A stretch of DNA of 41,204 bases from Mycolicibacterium xanthum (GTDB lineage Bacteria; Actinomycetota; Actinomycetes; Mycobacteriales; Mycobacteriaceae), in assembly GCF_019710635.1 (NCBI RefSeq), contig NZ_JAIFZS010000071.1, positions 1 through 41,204 of the forward strand, given 5' to 3'. Position 1 is the stretch's first letter, and each line of letters begins with the position of its first letter. The position numbers were made by a program, and so were the translations under genes. Positions 14,726 through 22,080 of this stretch are shown here, piece by piece. The notes under the pieces are model-generated. The model worked only from the letters and a program-made list of their open reading frames with translations, was not told where the DNA came from and did no database searches.

Positions 14726-15394
14726 ATGGGCACCTACCGCCAGTACTGCCCGATCGCCCGGGCATCCGAGATCCTCGCGGAGCGGTGGAACCCGCTGATC
14801 GTGCGCAACCTGATGTTCGGTGCCGACACATTTTCGGCCATTGCCCGCGGCGTGCCCACGATGTCACGCTCCATGCTGCTCAAGCGGCTCGACGAACTCA
14901 CCCGGGCCGGTGTCATTGAGACCCAGCTCAAGCCACACGGGCGCGGACACCTCTACCGGCTCACCGAGGCCGGCGCCGACCTGGCCGACGTGATCAACGG
15001 GCTCGCGACCTGGGGCGAGCGCTGGCTGGAGGTCACCACTGAACGCTCCGACCCCGGCTTCGCGCTGTGGGCCTGGTGTCAGGTGCAGCTCGACCGTTCG
15101 GCGCTGCCCGACGGGCGTGTGGTCGTGGCGTTCACCTTCCCCGACGAGCGTCCCGGCAACCGACGCTACTGGCTACTGGTCGAGCACCACGACGCCGAGG
15201 TCTGCTACTCCGACCCCGGCGGTGAGGCCGATCTCATCGTGGAGGCGCGGTCGCTGCCGTTTGTCGACTGGCACCGCGGCGAGCGCACCTGGCAGTCCGT
15301 GCTGCGCTCCGGCGATGTGAAGCTCACCGGCCCCGTTCGGCTGCGGCGCGCATTCCCCACCTGGAATCGGCACGTGCCGGCCCTCGCGGGGTAA
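14726..15394 (+). CDS. HxlR-family winged-helix transcriptional regulator with C-terminal SCP2-like domain
   Basis: The 222-residue product begins with an HxlR/MarR-like domain (about 1-95): YRQYCPIARASEILAERWNPLIVRNLMFG, then FSAIARGVPTMSRSMLLKRLDELTRAGVI and the wing YRLTEAGADL. The conserved Cys 8 is where redox- or ligand-sensing HxlR proteins keep theirs. The C-terminal half (about 100-215) resembles the SCP2 sterol-transfer-like domain fused to HxlR domains in mycobacteria and may bind a lipophilic ligand. It is divergent from a methyltransferase and probably represses or activates both through the 14676-14692 repeat. Confidence 0.82.
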   Translation: MGTYRQYCPIARASEILAERWNPLIVRNLMFGADTFSAIARGVPTMSRSMLLKRLDELTRAGVIETQLKPHGRGHLYRLTEAGADLADVINGLATWGERWLEVTTERSDPGFALWAWCQVQLDRSALPDGRVVVAFTFPDERPGNRRYWLLVEHHDAEVCYSDPGGEADLIVEARSLPFVDWHRGERTWQSVLRSGDVKLTGPVRLRRAFPTWNRHVPALAG

Positions 15395-15444
15395 TCTCCA
15401 CGCCTGCCTGTCAGCAGCCCTCAGCCGGGCCGTAGACCACGACG

Positions 15445-15545
15445 TGGCGGCTACTGCCAGTACCGGCCATCGCCTGCTGCTCGGCCGCGGTCATCGGCCT
15501 GCGCGAAATCGGCGCGCGGTGGGACCAGCCTGAGCAGAAACAAGG
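15445..15545 (+). pseudogene. Possible degenerate HxlR-like 5' fragment
   Basis: The noncoding stretch after the HxlR gene contains TACTGCCAGTACC followed by ATCGCC, close to the HxlR gene start (TACCGCCAGTACT, then ATCGCC). With one base missing, the frame reads YCQYRP-IACCSAAVIGLREIGARW, which resembles the QYCPIARASEILAERW segment of the neighbour. No start or continuing frame is seen. It could be a decayed tandem copy or chance similarity. Confidence 0.25.
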
Positions 15546-15551
15546 ATCGGC

Positions 15552-16328
15552 TCACTCGGCGGCGCGCGTGGCGGGGTGGACCGCGATCAGCCCGAGACCG
15601 GCACGCCGCTTGCACATCGCCGCCAGCTCGGCGTAGGCCTTGTCGCCGATCAGTTCGGTCAACTCGGCCGCGTAGGACTGCCACACCTGCTTCTCGCCGA
15701 CGTGGGTGGCCGGGTCGCCGGTGCAGTACCAGTGCAGATCGGCGCCGCCTTCACCCCAGCCGCGGCGGTCGTATTCGGTGATCACGGTCTTGAGGATCTC
15801 CGAGCCGTCGGGTCGGGTCACCCATTCCTGGGTGCGCCGGATCGGCAGCTGCCAGCACACCTCGGGCTTGAGGGTCAGCGGCTCCACCCCGATCGCCAGC
15901 GCCTTGCTGTGCAGCGCGCAGCCGATTCCGCCGGGCCACCCGGGACGGTTCAGAAAGATGCAGGCGCCCTTGTACTTCCGGGTGCGCAGGTTGGGTTTGT
16001 CGTCGTACTCGTCCATCTCGAGATAGCCCTTTTTGCCCAGCCCCTTGTCGCGGAACTGCCAGTCCGCGGCGGTCAGCTGCTTGACCGCGTCGTCGAGCTT
16101 GGCGCGATCGTCGTCGTCGGACAGGAACGCGCCGTGCGAGCAGCAGCCGTCGTCGGGCCGGCCCTCGACGGTGCCCTGGCAGGCGGGCGTGCCGAACACG
16201 CACGTCCAGCGCGACAACAGCCAGGTCATGTCCGCGGCGATCAGGTGTTCGGGGTTGTCGGGGTCATAGAACTCGACCCATTCCCGGGCGAAATCCAGTT
16301 CGACCTCACGAGGGCGCGATCCGGTCAC
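15552..16328 (-). CDS. Conserved actinobacterial cysteine-rich protein (Rv0495c-like)
   Basis: The 258-residue protein has no named catalytic domain that I recognise. It contains many cysteines, several in pairs: WTCVFGTPACQG, DDGCCSHGAF, GACIFL, GIGCALHS, VCWQL, WYCTGDP and AMCKRR. Such a pattern suggests metal or Fe-S binding, as in zinc/iron-chelating protein families. The M. tuberculosis ortholog Rv0495c has been linked to redox homeostasis (recollection, not verified). GTG at 16328 is preceded by TAGCGT (16337-16342) with an 8-nt gap, a leaderless start. It is divergent from ppx. Confidence 0.75.
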   Translation of the reverse strand: MTGSRPREVELDFAREWVEFYDPDNPEHLIAADMTWLLSRWTCVFGTPACQGTVEGRPDDGCCSHGAFLSDDDDRAKLDDAVKQLTAADWQFRDKGLGKKGYLEMDEYDDKPNLRTRKYKGACIFLNRPGWPGGIGCALHSKALAIGVEPLTLKPEVCWQLPIRRTQEWVTRPDGSEILKTVITEYDRRGWGEGGADLHWYCTGDPATHVGEKQVWQSYAAELTELIGDKAYAELAAMCKRRAGLGLIAVHPATRAAE

Positions 16329-16361
16329 GGTGTCTCACGCTAGACCCATTAAGTTGGAGGG

Positions 16362-17414
16362 GTGCGATTAGGCGTGCTCGACGTGGGCAGCAACACCGTG
16401 CATCTGTTGGTGGTGGATGCCCGGCGTGGCGGCCACCCGACTCCGATGAGCTCCACCAAGGCCTCGCTGCGGCTGGCGGAGGCGATCGACGGCTCCGGCA
16501 AGCTGACCCGGCGGGGTGCCGACAAGCTGGTCGGAACCCTCGACGAGTTCGCCAAGATCGCGACCAGCTCGGGATGCGCGGAGCTGATGGCGTTCGCCAC
16601 CTCGGCGGTGCGCGACGCGAAGAACTCCGAGGAGGTGCTCGCCCGGGTCAAGGCCGAGACCGGGGTGTCGTTGCAGGTGCTCAGCGGTGTCGACGAATCC
16701 CGGCTGACGTTTCTGGCGGTGCGCCGCTGGTATGGGTGGAGCGCAGGCCGGATCATCAACATCGACATCGGCGGCGGGTCGCTGGAGCTGTCCAGCGGCG
16801 TCGACGAGGAGCCCGATGTCGCGTTGTCGCTGCCGCTGGGCGCGGGCCGGATGACCCGGGAGTGGCTGCCGGATGATCCGCCGGGGCGTCGCCGGGTGGC
16901 GGTGCTGCGCGACTGGCTGGCCAATGAAATGTCGGAGGCCGGGGCCGCGATCGCGGAGGCGGGCAGCCCGGACCTCGCGGTGGCGACGTCGAAGACGTTC
17001 CGGTCGCTGGCCCGGCTCACCGGCGCGGCGCCCTCTGGCGCGGGTCCCCGGGTCAAGCGAACCCTGACCGCTGCGGGTCTGCGCCAGCTCATAGCGTTCA
17101 TCTCTAGGATGACCGCGTCCGACCGTGCCGAGCTGGAAGGGGTGAGCGCCGACCGGGCGCCGCAGATCGTGGCCGGGGCCCTGGTGGCGGAGGCGAGCAT
17201 GAAGGCGCTGAACATCGACAGCGTGGACATCTGTCCATGGGCGTTGCGGGAAGGCATCATTCTGCGGAAACTCGACAGCGAAGCCGACGGCACCGCGCTG
17301 GTCGGCGGCGCCGACCGCCCGACCAACGGGGGCGGCGTGGACAAATCGGGCAAAGGCGCCGGTGCGGGAGAATCTGCCGCAGGGCCGATGTCCGTGCGTA
17401 ATCCTGGACGGTGA
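16362..17414 (+). CDS. ppx1: Ppx/GppA-family exopolyphosphatase
   Basis: The 350-residue product starts at GTG 16362 and shows the ASKHA phosphate-binding loops of the family: LGVLDVGSNTVHLLVV (about 3-18) and NIDIGGGSLELS (about 130-141), with FATSAVRDAKN between. In M. tuberculosis Rv0496 is a short-chain exopolyphosphatase, distinct from the longer Rv1026. It removes terminal phosphates from polyphosphate, which fits the nearby phosphate-sensing senX3-regX3. The last 50 residues are Gly/Ala-rich and probably disordered. A TAAGTT box at 16350-16355 lies 6 nt upstream, so the transcript may be leaderless. Confidence 0.9.
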   Translation: MRLGVLDVGSNTVHLLVVDARRGGHPTPMSSTKASLRLAEAIDGSGKLTRRGADKLVGTLDEFAKIATSSGCAELMAFATSAVRDAKNSEEVLARVKAETGVSLQVLSGVDESRLTFLAVRRWYGWSAGRIINIDIGGGSLELSSGVDEEPDVALSLPLGAGRMTREWLPDDPPGRRRVAVLRDWLANEMSEAGAAIAEAGSPDLAVATSKTFRSLARLTGAAPSGAGPRVKRTLTAAGLRQLIAFISRMTASDRAELEGVSADRAPQIVAGALVAEASMKALNIDSVDICPWALREGIILRKLDSEADGTALVGGADRPTNGGGVDKSGKGAGAGESAAGPMSVRNPGR

Positions 17415-17441
17415 AGCGGCAAAACTCGAAGGCAACAGGCG

Positions 17442-18722
17442 ATGACTGGATCAGATGACCACAGCAGCACCCGGCCGATCTCGGTCGCCGAGCTGCTGGC
17501 GAAGAACGGCACGATCGGCGCACCCCCGGTCGGCGGGCGCCGTCGCCGTCGCCGCGGCAACGCCGACGCGGTCACGGTCGCCGAGCTGACCGGTGAGATC
17601 CCGATCATCCGGCCCGACGAACCCGTCAAGCCTCCCGAGGCCGCCGAACCCGAGCCGGAGACGCCGGCCGAGGCGGATGCCACGGAGGTCCCGTCCTCGA
17701 ATGGTGCGGTAGACCACGTCGACGCGGAGCCCGTCGCCGAAGTGCCGGCCGAGCCGGACGAAGCCGCCGCTCCCGAAGCCGAGGTCGAAGCTGAGGTCGA
17801 GACCAAGGCCGAAGCTGAGGTCGAGACCAAGGCCGAAGCTGAGACCGAGGCCGAGGCCGAGACCGGGGACACCGCCGATGTCGTGGAGGCGGAGGAGCAG
17901 ACCAGCGTCGCCGAGGACACCGAAGTCGCCGGGGACACCGAAGTCGACGACGACACCGAAGTCGCCGACGACGCCGAAGTCGCCGAGGACACCGAAGTCG
18001 ACGACGATTACGCGGACGCGGTCGCCGACTACGCGGCCCACCTCGAAAAGCGGGAAGCCGAGCCGGAGCCGGTGGAATTCCGTCCCCGTCGGCGCTTCGG
18101 CTTCGGCCGGTCGCGCGAGAGGGCGGCGGTCGACGCCGAGCAGATGAGCCCGGATCCCGTCGACGACGGCGGCGAGACCACCGATCTGCTCGAGTCGCTC
18201 GCGGACCCCGACGAGCTCCCCGACGGCGACGGGCAGAGCGTCGCGGTCGAGGAGTCCGGCGACCAACTGCCCTCCTACCTGAGCGCGTCGCCCGACCCGT
18301 TGTTCGGCGGCGACACCGTGGCCGACGACCTCGCGCTTCGGCCGGGTTCGTCGCCGGCGGACAGCGACCTGAACAGCGACCTGGACGTCGACAGCGACCT
18401 CGACAGCGTTACCGGCGAGAAGGATCTGGACGAGGACGAGTTCGGCGAGCCGCGCCGGATGTCGACGTTCGTGCACGGTCTGTGGATCATCGGGCAGAGC
18501 ATCGTCGCGGTGGTGTTCGGTGCGGGCCTGTTCATCGCCTTCGACCAGCTCTGGAAGTGGAACAACATCGTCGCGCTGGTGCTGTCGGTGCTGGTGATCC
18601 TCGGCCTGGTCGTCGGCGTGCGGGTGGTGCGCAAGACCGAGGACATCGGCAGCACGCTGATCGCGGTCGCGGTGGGGGCGTTGGTCACGCTCGGCCCGCT
18701 GGCCCTGCTGCAATCGGGCTGA
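17442..18722 (+). CDS. Conserved membrane protein with long acidic repeat region (Rv0497-like)
   Basis: The 426-residue product begins ISVAELLAKNGTIGAPPVGGRRRRRRGN, a conserved basic N-terminus. Then comes a very acidic, low-complexity segment of about 270 residues, with repeats built from EAEVETKA (17787-17843) and EDTEVxxD units (17916-17999), and a C-terminal domain with three membrane helices (about 343-362, 368-392, 403-423). The N-terminal part is predicted cytoplasmic and disordered. The M. tuberculosis protein is about 310 residues (recalled), so the acidic region is expanded here. Function is unknown; it follows ppx by 27 nt and may be co-transcribed. Confidence 0.75.
   Translation: MTGSDDHSSTRPISVAELLAKNGTIGAPPVGGRRRRRRGNADAVTVAELTGEIPIIRPDEPVKPPEAAEPEPETPAEADATEVPSSNGAVDHVDAEPVAEVPAEPDEAAAPEAEVEAEVETKAEAEVETKAEAETEAEAETGDTADVVEAEEQTSVAEDTEVAGDTEVDDDTEVADDAEVAEDTEVDDDYADAVADYAAHLEKREAEPEPVEFRPRRRFGFGRSRERAAVDAEQMSPDPVDDGGETTDLLESLADPDELPDGDGQSVAVEESGDQLPSYLSASPDPLFGGDTVADDLALRPGSSPADSDLNSDLDVDSDLDSVTGEKDLDEDEFGEPRRMSTFVHGLWIIGQSIVAVVFGAGLFIAFDQLWKWNNIVALVLSVLVILGLVVGVRVVRKTEDIGSTLIAVAVGALVTLGPLALLQSG
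17787..17999 (+). repeat. In-frame tandem repeats in the acidic region
   Basis: A 24-bp unit occurs twice exactly (17787-17810, 17811-17834) plus a partial third. Further on, GACACCGAAGTC (once GACGCCGAAGTC) recurs five times with an exact 18-bp period, starting at 17916, 17934, 17952, 17970 and 17988. Both keep the reading frame. Confidence 0.9.
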
Positions 18723-18751
18723 CGAGCCAGAACCACGCCGGACACAGCAAC

Positions 18752-19597
18752 GTGCGCCCCGCCATCAAGGTCGGTCTGTCGACGGCCTCGGTCTATCCGC
18801 TGAAGACCGAGGCCGCGTTCGAGTACGCCGCCAAGCTGGGCTACGACGGCGTCGAGCTGATGGTGTGGGCCGAATCGGTCAGCCAGGACATCGACGCCGT
18901 CGCCGCGATGTCGGCCCGCTACCAGATGCCGGTGCTGTCCGTGCACGCGCCGTGCCTGCTGATCTCGCAGCGGGTGTGGGGCGCCAACCCGATCCCCAAA
19001 CTCGACCGCAGCGTCCGTGCCGCCGAGCAGCTCGGCGCGCAGACCGTCGTCGTGCACCCCCCGTTTCGCTGGCAGCGCCGCTACGCCGAGGGGTTCAGCG
19101 CGCAGGTGGCCGAACTGGAGGCGGGCAGCGATGTGCTGGTCGCGGTGGAGAACATGTTTCCGTTCCGCGCCGACCGGTTCTTCGGTGCGGGCCAGACGTC
19201 GATCGACCGGATGCGTAAGCGCGGTGGCACTCCCGGGCCGGGGATCTCGGCGTTCGCGCCGTCCTACGACCCCCTCGACGGCGGCCACGCGCACTACACG
19301 CTGGACCTGTCGCACACCGCGACGGCGGGGACCGACGCGGTGGAGATGGCCCGCCGGATGGGTGACGGGCTGGTGCACCTGCACCTGTGCGACGGCAGCG
19401 GGGCCTCGACCGACGAGCACTTGGTGCCGGGCCGGGGCACCCAGCCCACCGTGGAGGTGTGCGAGATGCTGGCCGCGGGGGACTTCACCGGCCATGTCAT
19501 CCTCGAGGTGACGACCTCGGCGGCGCGCAATGCCGCAGAGCGTGAGGTGCTGCTGAAGGAGTCGCTGCAGTTCGCCCGGGCCCACCTGCTGCGCTGA
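18752..19597 (+). CDS. Sugar phosphate isomerase/epimerase-type TIM-barrel protein (Rv0498-like)
   Basis: The 281-residue product from GTG 18752 belongs to the AP endonuclease family 2 / xylose isomerase-like TIM barrel fold: KVGLSTASVYP, LGYDGVELMVW, VLSVHAPCLL, VVHPPFRWQ, VAVENMFPFRA, YTLDLSHTATAG, GLVHLHLCDG and HVILEVTTS. Metal-binding His, Glu and Asp positions are present, so an isomerase or epimerase reaction on a sugar phosphate is plausible; the substrate is unknown. Its length matches Rv0498 (about 280). The open frame extends upstream into Rv0497-like coding sequence but only in another frame. Confidence 0.82.
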   Translation: MRPAIKVGLSTASVYPLKTEAAFEYAAKLGYDGVELMVWAESVSQDIDAVAAMSARYQMPVLSVHAPCLLISQRVWGANPIPKLDRSVRAAEQLGAQTVVVHPPFRWQRRYAEGFSAQVAELEAGSDVLVAVENMFPFRADRFFGAGQTSIDRMRKRGGTPGPGISAFAPSYDPLDGGHAHYTLDLSHTATAGTDAVEMARRMGDGLVHLHLCDGSGASTDEHLVPGRGTQPTVEVCEMLAAGDFTGHVILEVTTSAARNAAEREVLLKESLQFARAHLLR

Positions 19598-19640
19598 CAC
19601 CAGGGACGACGAGGATGCCCAGGATGCTGAAGATGTCGCG

Positions 19641-20459
19641 ATGACCGGCTCGACGCTGTTCACCGACGCCATGGCGCTGACCCCGGTCGGCGACGGCGTC
19701 TACCACGGGGTGCTGAACGAGCACTGGACCATCGGACCCAAGGTGCACGGCGGCGCGATGCTGGCGCTGTGTGCCAACGCGGCCCGCACCGAGTTCGGCG
19801 ACGCCGACTCCGCGGTGGAACCCATCGCGGTGTCCGGGAGCTTCCTGTGGGCACCCGACCCGGGCCTGATGCAGGTCGTCACGACGGTGCGCAAGCGCGG
19901 CCGGAGGATCAGCCTGATCGACGTGGAACTCAACCAGGGCGAGCGCACCGCCCTGCGCGCGGCGATCACCCTCGGGGTGCCCGAACACCACGTTCCGCCG
20001 CTGCTGTCGGTCAACCCGGTGATACCGCTGATGACACCGGAACCGCCGCCGGGCCTGGAGCCGATCGGGCCGGGCCATCAGATGGCCGACATCGTCCACC
20101 TGGCGCACGGTTGCGACATCCGCCCGTCGCTGACCACGTTCGCCCCGCGCTCCGACGGCGGGCCGCCCCTCATCGAGTACTGGGTGCGACCCAGGGGGGT
20201 GGCCCCCGACGCGCTGTTCGCGCTGCTGTGCGGCGACGTGTCGGCCCCGGTGACCTACGGCGTGAACCGGTACGGCTGGGCGCCCACGGTCCAGCTGACG
20301 GCATATCTACGGGCCCTGCCCGCCGACGGCTGGCTGCGGGTGATGTGCACGACCACCCAGATCGGCCAGGACTGGTTCGACGAGGACCACGTCGTCGTGG
20401 ACTGCGAGGGACGCATCATCGTGCAGACCCGTCAGCTGGCGCTGGTGCCCGTAGGCTGA
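19641..20459 (+). CDS. Acyl-CoA thioesterase family protein, double hotdog fold (Rv0499-like)
   Basis: The 272-residue product shows TesB-like double-hotdog features: HWTIGPKVHGGAMLALCANAA (about 28-48) in the first half, GSFLWAPDPG and TVRKRGRRISLIDVEL, and a second half with RPRGVAPDALFALLCGDVSAPVTYG and the WAPTVQLTAYLRALPADGWLRV strand-helix. This is typical of mycobacterial thioesterase-superfamily proteins that hydrolyse acyl-CoA. The exact substrate is unknown. It starts 43 nt after the TIM-barrel gene. Its stop codon lies in the first copy of a GGCTGAGCCGACG repeat that precedes proC. Confidence 0.75.
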   Translation: MTGSTLFTDAMALTPVGDGVYHGVLNEHWTIGPKVHGGAMLALCANAARTEFGDADSAVEPIAVSGSFLWAPDPGLMQVVTTVRKRGRRISLIDVELNQGERTALRAAITLGVPEHHVPPLLSVNPVIPLMTPEPPPGLEPIGPGHQMADIVHLAHGCDIRPSLTTFAPRSDGGPPLIEYWVRPRGVAPDALFALLCGDVSAPVTYGVNRYGWAPTVQLTAYLRALPADGWLRVMCTTTQIGQDWFDEDHVVVDCEGRIIVQTRQLALVPVG

Positions 20460-20476
20460 GCCGACGATTGGGCGGG

Positions 20477-20506
20477 GTCGGCTGAGCCGACGCCGACGGG
20501 CGTCGG
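20477..20506 (+). terminator. Two adjacent GC hairpins before proC
   Basis: GTCGGCT/AGCCGAC (20477-20491, 1-nt loop) is followed by CCGACG/CGTCGG (20493-20506, 2-nt loop). The 13-bp sequence GGCTGAGCCGACG occurs at 20454-20466 and again at 20480-20492. The hairpins could end the upstream transcript or attenuate readthrough into proC. Confidence 0.35.
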
Positions 20507-20522
20507 GTCCGGTCACCGTGCG

Positions 20523-21407
20523 ATGCTGTGCGGCATGGCCAGAATCGCGATCATCGGCGGCGGGAGCATCGGCGAGGCGCTGTTGGCGGGGCTGCTGCGG
20601 GCCGGTCGGCAGGTCAAGGACCTGGTGGTGGCCGAGAAGAATCCAACCCGCGCAAAGTTCCTCTCCGAGGCGTACTCGGTGTTGGTGACGACGGTGTCCG
20701 ACGCGGTCGACTCGGCCACCTACGTGGTCGTGGCGGTCAAGCCCGCCGACGTCGAAAACGTCATCGACGACATCGCCGCGACCGCTGCCAACGCCGAGAC
20801 CGATTCGGCCGAGCAGGTCTTCGTGACGGTCGCCGCGGGCGTCACCACCGCCTACTACGAGAACAAGCTGCCGGCCGGTTCACCTGTCGTGCGGGTCATG
20901 CCGAACGCCCCGATGCTGGTCGGCGGTGGCGTCAGCGCGGTGGCGCCGGGCCGGTTCGCCACCCCCGAGCACGTCAAGGAGGTGTCGGCGCTGTTCGACG
21001 CCGTCGGCGGCGTCCTGACGGTCGCCGAGGCCCAGATCGACGCCGTGACCGCGGTGTCGGGCTCGGGCCCGGCCTACTTCTTCCTGATGGTGGAGGCGCT
21101 GGTGGACGCCGGCGTGGAAGCCGGTCTGACCCGCCCGGTGGCCACCGACCTGGTGGTGCAGACGATGGCCGGGTCCGCTGCGATGTTGCTCGAGCGGCTC
21201 GACCAGGCCACCACGACCGGCAGTGCCGCGATGGGCGCGACCATCGACACGTCACCGGCGCAACTGCGCGCCACCGTTACCTCGCCGGGCGGCACGACCG
21301 CCGCTGGTCTGCGGGAACTCGAGCGGGGCGGTTTGCGGGCAGCCGTCGCCAACGCTGTCGAGGCCGCAAAAACCCGTTCTGAGCAGCTAGGAATTACAAC
21401 AGAGTAG
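20523..21407 (+). CDS. proC: Pyrroline-5-carboxylate reductase ProC
   Basis: ProC reduces delta-1-pyrroline-5-carboxylate to proline with NAD(P)H, the last step of proline synthesis. The 294-residue product has the Rossmann motif IAIIGGGSIGEALLAGLL (about 7-24), VVAVKPADV, VRVMPNAPMLVGGG, the signature AVSGSGPAYFF, and the helical dimerisation domain ending LRATVTSPGGTTAAGLRELERGG. Starts at 20523 (MLCGMARI) and 20535 (MARI) are both possible; 20523 agrees with the M. tuberculosis annotation (recalled). Confidence 0.95.
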   Translation: MLCGMARIAIIGGGSIGEALLAGLLRAGRQVKDLVVAEKNPTRAKFLSEAYSVLVTTVSDAVDSATYVVVAVKPADVENVIDDIAATAANAETDSAEQVFVTVAAGVTTAYYENKLPAGSPVVRVMPNAPMLVGGGVSAVAPGRFATPEHVKEVSALFDAVGGVLTVAEAQIDAVTAVSGSGPAYFFLMVEALVDAGVEAGLTRPVATDLVVQTMAGSAAMLLERLDQATTTGSAAMGATIDTSPAQLRATVTSPGGTTAAGLRELERGGLRAAVANAVEAAKTRSEQLGITTE

Positions 21408-21464
21408 TTCAGGAATTTCGGACGGATTAGCCCACACCCGTCGCAGTAACCCCACCTGCCACGC

Positions 21465-21546
21465 TATTCTCCCAATGGTAAGCACGGGTCGGTGCCAGCG
21501 GTGGGGAAGCCGCTGGGACTGCCTGTGCCTGATGGATTGGGTTGCG
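21465..21546 (+). promoter_or_regulatory. Promoter and structured 5' leader of the small HTH gene
   Basis: TATTCT at 21465-21470 is a good -10 box. The predicted leader from about 21478 folds as nested stems: GCACGGG (21482-21488) with CCTGTGC (21522-21528) outside, and CCAGCGG (21495-21501) with CCGCTGG (21510-21516) inside. The leader reaches the ATG at 21547 and no strong ribosome site is visible. Confidence 0.45.
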
Positions 21547-21810
21547 ATGACGTCTACGAACGGGCCATCGGCACGGGATTCTGCCGGCGGAAAAGCGGCG
21601 CGTGACACCGGGCAGGCCGACGGCCAGCAGCCGCGAGCTCAATTTCTGACCGTCGCCGAGGTGGCGAGCCTGATGCGGGTCAGCAAGATGACCGTGTACC
21701 GCCTGGTGCACAACGGCGAACTGCCCGCAGTCCGGGTGGGCCGTTCGTTCCGGGTGCACGCCAAGGCCGTCCACGACATGTTGGAGAGTTCGTACTTCGA
21801 CGCGGGATAG
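21547..21810 (+). CDS. Small helix-turn-helix DNA-binding protein, BldC/excisionase-like (Rv0500A-like)
   Basis: The 87-residue product has a variable, Ser/Gly-rich N-terminus (1-36) and then a MerR-type HTH domain typical of excisionase and BldC proteins: FLTVAEVASLMRVSKMTVYRLVHNGELPAVRVGRSFRVHAKAV (about 37-79). Proteins of this kind bind direct repeats in DNA; BldC is a developmental regulator in Streptomyces. The conserved C-terminus ends SYFDAG. ATG 21547 was chosen over an upstream start because MTSTNGPSARD matches the M. tuberculosis start (recalled) and the region before it is a structured leader. It is a chromosomal housekeeping gene by synteny, not a phage excisionase. Confidence 0.85.
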   Translation: MTSTNGPSARDSAGGKAARDTGQADGQQPRAQFLTVAEVASLMRVSKMTVYRLVHNGELPAVRVGRSFRVHAKAVHDMLESSYFDAG

Positions 21811-21840
21811 CGCACGGTCTTCGACGCGGGAGAGTGCACG
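21795..21840 (+). repeat. 24-nt duplication of the 3' end of the HTH gene
   Basis: CTTCGACGCGGGATAGCGCACG (21795-21816, given here as positions with its TAG stop) is repeated as a 22-nt copy at 21819-21840 with two base changes. The second copy has GAG in place of the TAG stop and is noncoding. Confidence 0.8.
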
Positions 21841-21875
21841 CCGCCGCCGCTTTTCGTTTACCTCGGCCGCCCGGG

Positions 21876-21881
21876 TAAGGT
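21876..21881 (+). promoter_or_regulatory. Likely -10 box for bS22 transcript
   Basis: TAAGGT fits TANNNT and lies 68 nt before the bS22 start. The leader that follows contains CGGACG/CGTCCG hairpin arms around 21900-21917. Confidence 0.4.
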
Positions 21882-21949
21882 GGCGGGTCGAACCGGCGTC
21901 CGGACGGACGGCGTCCGATGGTTTTCACGACAAGTAGGTAGCGGAGTTC

Positions 21950-22051
21950 ATGGGTTCTGTCATCAAGAAGCGGCGTAAGCGCATGTCGAAGAAGAAGCAC
22001 CGCAAGCTGCTTCGTCGCACCCGGGTTCAGCGCAGAAAACTGGGCAAGTAG
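21950..22051 (+). CDS. bS22: Small ribosomal subunit protein bS22 (AURKAIP1/COX24 domain)
   Basis: This 33-residue protein ([16 protein letters not shown] … RRKLGK) is almost entirely Lys/Arg. It matches the actinobacterial protein once annotated Rv0500B with an AURKAIP1/COX24 domain. In the M. smegmatis 70S ribosome structure it was identified as bS22, bound to 16S rRNA near the decoding region (literature recollection). It is below most ORF length cutoffs. The ATG at 21950 is preceded by GGAG with 5-nt spacing, and it lies between the HTH gene and galE2 as in M. tuberculosis. Confidence 0.93.
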
Positions 22052-22080
22052 CCCCGCCGGCCCGCCGCTAGGCTGTCGGG

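Noticed and set aside
18482..18751. Upstream extension of the TIM-barrel gene
   Set aside because: It overlaps the preceding membrane protein gene in another frame; GTG 18752 gives the family length.
21547..21810. Prophage excisionase
   Set aside because: The HTH type fits, but no integrase, phage genes or att-like repeats are nearby and the gene is syntenic with Rv0500A.
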